Positions 1 to 5,052 of a DNA stretch of 6,804 bases are shown here, one piece after another. Made by a program: the position numbers and the translations under genes. Source of the DNA: DATEUP01 sp035283065 (GTDB taxonomy: Archaea; Thermoplasmatota; DTKX01; DATEUP01); contig DATEUP010000159.1 of the NCBI GenBank assembly GCA_035283065.1, positions 1 through 6,804 of the forward strand, given 5' to 3'. Positions within the stretch are counted from its first letter, which is position 1; every line of letters begins with the position of its first letter. Under the pieces are notes generated by a model. It saw only the letters and a list, made by a program, of their open reading frames with translations. It was not told where the DNA came from and did not search any database.

Positions 1-130
1 GGCCGAGTCCGTGGCGCCCGCCCCCTCGGACCCGCTCGCAGGCGACCCGCCTCCCGGGTCGGCGCAGCCCGCCGAAGGCGCCGCCGAAGCGCCTTCCGCC
101 GACGGCGCGCCGGAGCCGAAATCCGACTAG
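1..130 (+). CDS. C-terminal fragment of an unidentified protein with an Ala/Pro/acidic tail (5' end outside the window)
   Basis: The plus frame beginning at base 2 is open to a TAG at 128-130 and gives 42 residues made almost only of Ala, Pro, Gly, Ser, Glu and Asp, ending in PEPKSD. Such a composition is typical of a disordered C-terminal extension and carries no family signature, so I do not recognise the gene. About 36 of 42 codons end in G or C, as in the definite genes nearby, which supports coding on this strand. The stop lies about 30 bp before an AT-rich promoter candidate for rps15, so the fragment probably closes a separate transcription unit. Because GC-rich DNA is often open in several frames, this call rests only on codon bias and position. 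Confidence 0.55.
   Translation, partial: AESVAPAPSDPLAGDPPPGSAQPAEGAAEAPSADGAPEPKSD
74..96 (+). repeat. Perfect 8-bp inverted repeat near the 3' end of the upstream gene
   Basis: GAAGGCGC at 74-81 is exactly complementary to GCGCCTTC at 89-96, leaving a 7-nt loop. It sits inside the reading frame of the upstream fragment, 32 bp before its stop. It could form a stable hairpin in the 3' end of that mRNA. It may equally be a by-product of a repetitive Ala/Glu/Gly codon pattern. No T-run follows it, so it is not a classical terminator. Confidence 0.4.
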
Positions 131-136
131 CTGGCT

Positions 137-150
137 CGGCCTTTCGGCCG
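137..150 (+). terminator. Small GC hairpin after the upstream gene, possible terminator
   Basis: CGGCC (137-141) pairs with GGCCG (146-150) around a TTTC loop, 6 bp after the TAG of the upstream gene and just before the rps15 promoter candidate. The position suits a transcript end, but the stem is only 5 bp and only the weakly T-rich stretch at 155-165 follows. Archaeal termination relies mainly on U-tracts rather than hairpins, so this is a weak call. Confidence 0.25.
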
Positions 151-154
151 CCCC

Positions 155-170
155 TTCAAATTCTTATAGC
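155..170 (+). promoter_or_regulatory. Candidate TATA-box promoter of the rps15-DHH unit
   Basis: The stretch 155-169 (TTCAAATTCTTATAG) is a conspicuous AT-rich island in GC-rich DNA. It contains a TTATA core at 164-168. Archaeal transcription starts usually lie about 25 nt downstream of the TATA box, which would place the start near 190 and give a short leader of about 15 nt before the ATG at 207. This is inferred from base composition and spacing only. Confidence 0.5.
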
Positions 171-195
171 AGTAGGGCATAGCCCGAAAATCCCC

Positions 196-201
196 GAGGG
201 G
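196..201 (+). promoter_or_regulatory. Shine-Dalgarno sequence of rps15
   Basis: GAGGGG ends 5 nt before the ATG at 207. This purine-rich box supports that start codon over any other. It also shows that the organism uses leadered, SD-guided initiation at least for this gene. Confidence 0.6.
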
Positions 202-206
202 AAAAG

Positions 207-662
207 ATGGCCCGAGTCCACACGCGCGGCAAGGGGAAGTCAAGCTCGAAGCGCCCGCCGGCGAAAGCGAACCCGGACTGGGTCACCCTCACCTCCAAGG
301 AGGTCGAAGAGCTCATCGCGAAATACCACCGGGACGGCCTAACGGCCTCGAAGATCGGGCTCAAGCTCCGCGACGCCCACGCGATCCCCTCGGTGCGCCT
401 CGCGACCGGCAAGCGCCTCGAGGAGAGCTTGAAGGCGCAGAAGCTCACGCCCGACGTCCCCGACGACCTCATGAGCCTGCTTCGCAAGGCTGTGAACCTG
501 GACCGGCACATCCAGAAGAACGACAAGGACCTCCACAACCAGCACGCGCTCCACAACATCGAGGCGAAAATCCGGCGCCTCGTGAACTACTACCAGCGCG
601 AAGGGCGCATGCCCTCCACTTGGCGCTACTCGCTGTCGAGCGCCAAGCTGATCGTGGAGTAG
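207..662 (+). CDS. rps15: Small ribosomal subunit protein uS15 (archaeal S15p/S13e)
   Basis: This 151-residue protein is a primary 16S rRNA-binding component of the small ribosomal subunit. Its length is typical of the archaeal/eukaryotic form, which carries an N-terminal extension absent from the roughly 89-residue bacterial S15. The N-terminus (MARVHTRGKGKSSSKRP) has the basic H-T-R-x-x-G-K-S pattern of archaeal members. Residues 98-128 match the family signature: LDRH, then D108, N111, L115, L125 and Y128 at the expected spacings. The C-terminus REGRMPSTWRY is also characteristic. An SD box lies 5 nt before the ATG. The gene is followed after 7 bp by a DHH nuclease gene, an arrangement seen in many archaea, so the two are probably cotranscribed. 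The gene is complete and shows nothing unusual. Confidence 0.97.
   Translation: MARVHTRGKGKSSSKRPPAKANPDWVTLTSKEVEELIAKYHRDGLTASKIGLKLRDAHAIPSVRLATGKRLEESLKAQKLTPDVPDDLMSLLRKAVNLDRHIQKNDKDLHNQHALHNIEAKIRRLVNYYQREGRMPSTWRYSLSSAKLIVE
656..659 (+). promoter_or_regulatory. Shine-Dalgarno sequence of the DHH gene, overlapping the end of rps15
   Basis: GGAG at 656-659 lies in the last sense codons of rps15, directly before its TAG, with 10 nt to the ATG at 670. The placement suggests that translation of the downstream gene is coupled to that of rps15. Confidence 0.5.
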
Positions 663-669
663 GTCGCCT

Positions 670-2097
670 ATGACGGCCCCCGCTGGGGCGGCGCCCGCCA
701 GCCTCGAGGAGCTTGTGGGGCCCTCGATGGCGGGGCGCGTCCGCGCGTCGGCGGCCGCGCTGCGCGCAAGGGGCGGGTTCGTCCGCATCGTTGTCGACTC
801 CGACGCCGACGGGCTCTCGGCCGGGGCGATCCTCGTCCGCGCGCTCACGCGCGAGAAGCGCCGCTTCCACCTCACGGCGCTCCGGGGGCTCGACCGCGCG
901 GTGGCCGACGGCTTGCGCGCGGAGAAGCCGAAGATCCTCATCACCTCGGACCTCGGGTCGGGCCAGGCCGACCTCCTCGAGCCCCTCGCCGACGACGGGG
1001 CCCTCGTCGTGATCCTCGACCACCACGTCCCGGTCTCGAGGCGCGACGACGGGGGATTCTTCCAAGTGAACGGCCACCTGCACGGGGTCGACGGGACGCT
1101 CGAGCTTTGCGGGGCCTCCACGTCCTTCCTCTTCGCGCTGGCCCTCGACAGCCTGAACTTCGACCTCGTTCCGCTCGCGGTCGCCGGCGCAATCGGCGAC
1201 CGCCAGCACGTCGGGGGCTTTCGAGGCGCCCTCAAGCGGATCGTCGAGGCGGGCGAGAAGGGCGGCCACTTCCGCGTCGTGAAGGGGCTCAACCTCGACG
1301 GGGAGGACGTCCTCGACGCGCTTGTGCGCGCGAACGACCCGTTCCTGCCGGGGATCACGGGCGACGAGGCCGAGGCCAGGAGGCTTCTGCGTGAGGTCGG
1401 CGTCGCCCCCGAGGCGCGCGTGTCCGAGATCCCGCCGGACCCTGCACGTGCGCTCGCCTCGAGGCTCGTCGCGCTCCTCCTTGAGCACAACGTCGCGCCG
1501 GTCTACGCCGAAGAGGTCACGACCCAGCGCGTCGTCCTTGGCGGCGGCGCCTCGACCGCGAAGGACCTCCAGGCGCTCGTGAACAGCGCGGGGCGCGCCG
1601 GCGAGCCCTCGACGGCCATCGCCGTGGCGCTCGGGGACGGCGCGGCAAGGGAGCGCGCGCGGCGCATCGCGGACGAGTACCGGCGCCAGGTCCGCGCGGG
1701 GCTCCTCAAGCTCGCCGCGAACCCGCCGCGCAAGCTCAACGCCGTCCAGTTCTTCGACATCGACAACCCGCTTGTGGCCGCCGCGGTCGCGGGGCTCGGC
1801 ATCATCTACCTCTTCGACCCCGCCTTCCCGGTCGTCTCCTTCACGCCGGGCCACGACGGGGGCTGGAAGGTCTCGACGCGCGCGACGCGCGCGCAGCTCT
1901 CGCGCGGCGTGGACTTCTCCGTGGCGGCCCGCCGCGCGGCCGAGGCGGTCGGCGGGCGCGGCGGGGGCCACCCCGTCGCGTCGGGCGCGACGATACCGAA
2001 GGAAGCAAGGGAGCGGTTCCTCGAACTTATCGACGGCATCGTCGCCGAGCAGCTGAAGGCGGGGCGTCCCGTGGCGGCGCAAGATGGGTACGCGTGA
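670..2097 (+). CDS. RecJ-like DHH/DHHA1 family single-strand nuclease or phosphoesterase
   Basis: This 475-residue protein has both halves of the RecJ-type DHH fold. The N-terminal DHH domain shows motif I DSDADG (43-48), motif II with D94 in ITSDLG, motif III DHH (117-119) and motif IV GAIGDRQ with D177, so the metal-binding residues are retained. VNGHLHGVDG (133-142) matches a conserved stretch of archaeal RecJ-like proteins, which usually read VNPHLHG. The C-terminal DHHA1 domain carries GGGHPVASGA (431-440), the nucleic-acid-binding signature. Archaeal relatives include the GINS-associated nuclease of the CMG replicative helicase and RNA- or DNA-degrading exonucleases. The sequence alone does not tell which role applies. 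Its position 7 bp behind rps15 is a known archaeal arrangement. The gene ends 10 bp from the stop of the convergent surface-protein gene. An active cytoplasmic 5'-directed exonuclease is the likeliest reading. Confidence 0.9.
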   Translation: MTAPAGAAPASLEELVGPSMAGRVRASAAALRARGGFVRIVVDSDADGLSAGAILVRALTREKRRFHLTALRGLDRAVADGLRAEKPKILITSDLGSGQADLLEPLADDGALVVILDHHVPVSRRDDGGFFQVNGHLHGVDGTLELCGASTSFLFALALDSLNFDLVPLAVAGAIGDRQHVGGFRGALKRIVEAGEKGGHFRVVKGLNLDGEDVLDALVRANDPFLPGITGDEAEARRLLREVGVAPEARVSEIPPDPARALASRLVALLLEHNVAPVYAEEVTTQRVVLGGGASTAKDLQALVNSAGRAGEPSTAIAVALGDGAARERARRIADEYRRQVRAGLLKLAANPPRKLNAVQFFDIDNPLVAAAVAGLGIIYLFDPAFPVVSFTPGHDGGWKVSTRATRAQLSRGVDFSVAARRAAEAVGGRGGGHPVASGATIPKEARERFLELIDGIVAEQLKAGRPVAAQDGYA

Positions 2098-2107
2098 GCG
2101 GCGCCCT

Positions 2108-4870
2108 TTACCGCCCGTAGTCGTCGCCGTACATCCGGCGCGCTTCATCGAGCTGCTCGTCGGTCATCCCCTGGGGCCCGTGGTGCGTCCCGGAGGGCGC
2201 CTGGTCGATCACGGCTTGCACTGGCTGCGTGCCCTGGCCGCCGCCGTAGATCGACGCGTAGAGGTCCTCGTCGACCTTGGGCTTTCGCACAAAGCGGTAC
2301 CAGTACGCGAACCCGACGAGCCCCACGATTGACACGCCGAAGACAATGGGCACGACCGGCAGCTGCGCGGCCACCGCCGCGGGCTGGAGGATGATGCCCG
2401 GCAGGTCTTCGACGGTCACGGTCGCCTGGTTGTTCGCCGTGTCCGCCTCGTTCTTCAGCGTCACGACGAACCGCAGCACGTGGGCGTTTGCCGGCGGCGG
2501 CGGCTCGCGCCGGTGGCAGATGTCCTCGTCGAAGCAGAGGTACTCAGGCGCCGTGTAGGAGAACTCGAAGTACATGTTGCCGTCCTTGATGATGTTCAGC
2601 GAATTCGTCCAGTTGAAAACCCTGTTCGAGCCGCACGTGTCGTTCTTCGCGCCGATCGGGACGCGCGTGCACGCGAGGTCGTCATAGACGACCACCGACG
2701 CGGCATAGGCCGGGATCGCGCGGTCGCCGTGGTTCTCCAAGAGGACGCGGAAGCGCACGAGGTACCCCTCGACCTGGCTCACGACCGGCGCGGTGAGAAC
2801 CGGGACGTCGGCCCCCGTGTCCTGGGGGTTCGTCACGTAGGACTGGATCGTCGGGTTGATCGCGGCATCGAGGTGGTAGCTCGAGAGGCGGAAGACCGCG
2901 TAGCACATGGCGCTTGCCCGGAAGTCCGAACGCCCCGTCACGTTGATCTCGTAGTCCCCGGCGGCAAGCCCGGGGGGTGCCGTGATCTTTACTAGCACGG
3001 CCTTCGTCCCCGTGATGTTGAGCTGGTGGTGCGAGGGCTCGAGCGTCACGTTGAAGCCCGTGGGGGCTTGCGCGGTCATCGTGACCGCGTCGCCTCCGTT
3101 CCCGAGGTTTCCAAGCGCGAGCACGTAGTTGGCCGTCGCGACGCTGTTCGGGAAGGCGAAGGGGTTGATCTCCGTGTTCGTCTCGGGCGGGTCGAGCCCG
3201 CAGGCGATCTGCGGCAGGATGATGACGGAGAGGCTCACCTCGACAAAGACCGAGAGCCCGAGGTCGAGCTGCGCGTACTCCGAGCCCACGCGGACCGTCT
3301 GGTTGTAGATGCCCACCTGGGCCTTCAGGAGCTCGCGGGGCACGATCACCGTCGCCTGGAAGGCGAAGGTCGCGCCGCTGTCGAGCAGCTTCTTGCCCTG
3401 CGGGGGCGAGAGGAACACCTTCCAGTCCGACAGGTTGAACACTTGGATCGTGAGGCTGTCGAGGTAGTTCCCGCCGTTTCCGATCGTGAAGTTGAACACG
3501 ACCTCCTTGCCGATCTGACCCGTCTGCGCCGCGACCGGCGAGACCAGGGGGATGTAGACCTGCTTGACCTGGACCTGGAAGTGGCGCGACGTGATGGGCG
3601 TCCCGTTGACGACCGAGGAGATGTTCAGCGTGAACTTGTACGTGAGCACGGGCGTGTTCGTGGGGATCGTGACGAGGAACTGGGCGGTCTGGTTCGAGCC
3701 CGGGTCGCCCTTCCACGGCAGGGCGAAGTCGCTCGGGGTCACGAGGGTGTCCCAGTTCTGCCACGTGGGGAAGTCGCCGGCTACGAGCCGCGCGTAGCCC
3801 TGGTCGGGCCCGTTCCCCAGATTCTGGACGAGGAAGTCGAACCGCACCTGGTCGCCCGGCACGCCCGCGAGAAGCGAAGGCGAGCCCGACGGGATACTCC
3901 CGGTCACGAAATAGTACTGGATCACCTCGACCCGGGTGTAGGGCGGGTACACGAACAGGTTGATCTCGAGCTGCCGGGCCTTGTCGGATTCGCAGTTCAA
4001 GGAGACCGTCGAGTTCTCCCTGGCGCGGGCCTCCTTAGGGACCGTGACGTTGACCTTGATCGTGAGGTTCTGCGAGAGGTTGAGCAGGTTCGTGAAGTTC
4101 AACCCGCCCTCGTAGCGGATGCCGCTTGAGAAGCTCCAGGTCCAGTCGTCGCGGGGCACCGTCACGGTGCAGTAGAAGAAGTCCTGCGTGTTGCCCAGGT
4201 TCTGGAGCCAGAATTGGACGGTGAGGCTGCTTTCGGCGGCGGCCTCGAGCGAATCGTCCCGCGCCCCCATGTCGAAGCGCGGCTTCGGGGGGATGTGGAC
4301 GCAGAGCGGGATCTTGCGCGTGACCGTCGGGGTGCCCACCCTGTGCGTCTGCGCGCTGATGTTGAAGTAGTGGTTCTTGTTCTCCGAGTCGGGCGAGGGC
4401 GTAAGGCTCAGGCTGATGTTTGTCGGGGGCGCAGGGGTCGGCAGGTGCGAGCCCGAGTAGAGGTAGACGTCGAGCCCCTGGTCGGAGGGCGAGTAGCCGG
4501 CGTCGCCGACCACGAACGCGTTCCCGCGCTGCGTGTCGTAGGAGCCGGGGTTCGAGCCGAAGTCCCCCGAGGCGCTAAGGATCGTCACCCAGCTGTCGCC
4601 CCGCATCGCCGGGGCCGTCGAGTCGTCGACCCACACGTACGTGGGCGTCGTGATGAGGCTCGTATCCGTCCCGTTCATGAGGAGCGAGAGGTTGAAGTAG
4701 GCCTGCTGGCCGGGCTGCCACTGGCGGCACGAGGTGTCTTCGCCCGCCTTGAAGGTGAAGCTAAGGTCCACGGCGGCGGCGGAGGCCGGCGAAGCAAGGA
4801 GCGCGCTGCCAAGGACGAGGGAGAGGGTGGCAAGCGTGAGGGCGATGTACGAGCGGTTCTTGTGGGCCAT
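2108..4870 (-). CDS. Large secreted surface glycoprotein with tandem beta-sandwich repeats and a C-terminal membrane anchor
   Basis: I do not recognise a named family. The 920-residue protein begins with a Sec-type signal peptide: basic MAHKNR, hydrophobic stretch 9-25, and a likely ASA cut near 31. It is followed by a long Thr/Asn/Ser/Val-rich extracellular part. Turn motifs of N-x-G-N type recur at 224 (NLGN), 350 (NLGN), 465 (NGGN), 588 (NLGN) and 713 (NHGD), with a weaker NEAD at 807. The first five are 115-126 residues apart, indicating tandem Ig-like/NEW3-like (CARDB-like) domains. I count 20 N-x-S/T sequons and 10 cysteines in the external part. One membrane helix (about 837-858) is followed by RFVRKPK and a 55-residue tail, giving an outside-N, inside-C topology. 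The start is secured by GGAGG 9 nt upstream. The gene is likely monocistronic. Envelope structure, adhesion or scaffold roles are all possible; none is shown. Confidence 0.88.
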   Translation of the reverse strand: MAHKNRSYIALTLATLSLVLGSALLASPASAAAVDLSFTFKAGEDTSCRQWQPGQQAYFNLSLLMNGTDTSLITTPTYVWVDDSTAPAMRGDSWVTILSASGDFGSNPGSYDTQRGNAFVVGDAGYSPSDQGLDVYLYSGSHLPTPAPPTNISLSLTPSPDSENKNHYFNISAQTHRVGTPTVTRKIPLCVHIPPKPRFDMGARDDSLEAAAESSLTVQFWLQNLGNTQDFFYCTVTVPRDDWTWSFSSGIRYEGGLNFTNLLNLSQNLTIKVNVTVPKEARARENSTVSLNCESDKARQLEINLFVYPPYTRVEVIQYYFVTGSIPSGSPSLLAGVPGDQVRFDFLVQNLGNGPDQGYARLVAGDFPTWQNWDTLVTPSDFALPWKGDPGSNQTAQFLVTIPTNTPVLTYKFTLNISSVVNGTPITSRHFQVQVKQVYIPLVSPVAAQTGQIGKEVVFNFTIGNGGNYLDSLTIQVFNLSDWKVFLSPPQGKKLLDSGATFAFQATVIVPRELLKAQVGIYNQTVRVGSEYAQLDLGLSVFVEVSLSVIILPQIACGLDPPETNTEINPFAFPNSVATANYVLALGNLGNGGDAVTMTAQAPTGFNVTLEPSHHQLNITGTKAVLVKITAPPGLAAGDYEINVTGRSDFRASAMCYAVFRLSSYHLDAAINPTIQSYVTNPQDTGADVPVLTAPVVSQVEGYLVRFRVLLENHGDRAIPAYAASVVVYDDLACTRVPIGAKNDTCGSNRVFNWTNSLNIIKDGNMYFEFSYTAPEYLCFDEDICHRREPPPPANAHVLRFVVTLKNEADTANNQATVTVEDLPGIILQPAAVAAQLPVVPIVFGVSIVGLVGFAYWYRFVRKPKVDEDLYASIYGGGQGTQPVQAVIDQAPSGTHHGPQGMTDEQLDEARRMYGDDYGR

Positions 4871-4879
4871 TTTGAAAGT

Positions 4880-4884
4880 CCTCC
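4880..4884 (-). promoter_or_regulatory. Strong Shine-Dalgarno sequence of the surface-protein gene
   Basis: On the minus strand GGAGG lies 9 nt before the ATG at 4870-4868. It is the most canonical ribosome-binding site in the window. It fixes the start of the secreted protein and hence the placement of its signal peptide. Confidence 0.75.
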
Positions 4885-4910
4885 AGCCAATAGTGTTTGG
4901 AAGACCTGAA

Positions 4911-4925
4911 GGATGTTATTTAGCG
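4911..4925. promoter_or_regulatory. AT-rich TATA-like island in the divergent intergenic region
   Basis: The 182-bp region between the divergent starts contains TTATTTA at 4916-4922, which reads TAAATAA on the minus strand. For the minus-strand surface gene the box lies about 46 nt before the ATG. A start about 25 nt downstream of it would leave a leader of about 23 nt, a good fit. On the plus strand the same box would start transcription near 4943 and leave a leader of about 110 nt before 5053. A single core serving both directions, or two separate promoters, cannot be decided from sequence. Confidence 0.45.
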
Positions 4926-4968
4926 TTTGTGGTTCCCGGCCAGACGTCTTGATTCTTGCAGGGCCGCG

Positions 4969-4986
4969 CGCCTTGCCCCCAAGGCG
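4969..4986 (+). repeat. Perfect 7-bp hairpin upstream of the carboxylase gene
   Basis: CGCCTTG (4969-4975) is exactly complementary to CAAGGCG (4980-4986) around a CCCC loop. If transcription of the carboxylase starts near the TATA-like island, this forms a stable stem-loop in the mRNA leader about 65 nt before the start codon. As DNA it could equally be a dyad operator. It abuts the next palindrome. Confidence 0.5.
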
Positions 4987-4995
4987 GGGCGCCCC
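4986..4995. repeat. 10-bp perfect palindrome GGGGCGCCCC
   Basis: The ten bases are their own reverse complement and share base 4986 with the preceding hairpin. A dimeric regulator could bind such a site. In GC-rich DNA short G/C palindromes also arise by chance, so function is only a suggestion. Confidence 0.4.
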
Positions 4996-4996
4996 T

Positions 4997-5019
4997 TGCA
5001 CAACGGTAATCTGAGTGCA
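4997..5019. repeat. Dyad TGCAC-N13-GTGCA before the carboxylase start
   Basis: TGCAC at 4997-5001 and its reverse complement GTGCA at 5015-5019 flank a 13-nt relatively AT-rich spacer. The arm centres are 18 bp apart, so the dyad is a possible operator half-site pair ending 33 bp before the proposed start. The arms are short and the assignment is tentative. Confidence 0.25.
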
Positions 5020-5045
5020 CGTGGGTCAAGGCAGAAGGCGGGGGC

Positions 5046-5051
5046 AGGAGG
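5046..5051 (+). promoter_or_regulatory. Shine-Dalgarno-like AGGAGG abutting the proposed TTG start
   Basis: AGGAGG ends one base before the TTG at 5053, much closer than the usual 5-10 nt. It is a perfect anti-SD match, yet no in-frame ATG, GTG or TTG lies at a normal distance downstream. It may act inefficiently on 5053, or be coincidental. Confidence 0.35.
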
Positions 5052-5052
5052 T

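Noticed and set aside
339..1490. 383-codon minus-strand open frame across rps15 and the DHH gene
   Set aside because: It spans two confidently identified plus-strand genes, has Ser/Arg/Pro-rich composition and no recognisable domain.
469..2148. 559-codon open frame on the minus strand antisense to the DHH gene
   Set aside because: It is built of Arg/Ala/Glu/Asp/Val low-complexity sequence, mirrors the codon bias of the real plus-strand gene, and shows no motif. Long antisense frames are expected in DNA with such high third-position GC.
2682..3764. 360-codon minus-strand open frame in another phase of the surface-protein gene
   Set aside because: The product is Arg/Pro/Gly/His-rich with no signal or motif, while the overlapping frame has coherent beta-domain sequence. 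It is a phase shadow.
3026..4129. 367-codon plus-strand open frame within the surface-protein gene
   Set aside because: It is antisense to a frame with signal peptide, repeats, membrane helix and a strong SD. The plus translation is repetitive Arg/Asp/Glu/Val with no domain.
4927..5052. N-terminal extension of the carboxylase from the TTG at 4927
   Set aside because: The extra 42 codons lack the G/C third-position bias, have no counterpart in the family as I know it, and overlap the candidate TATA and hairpin region.
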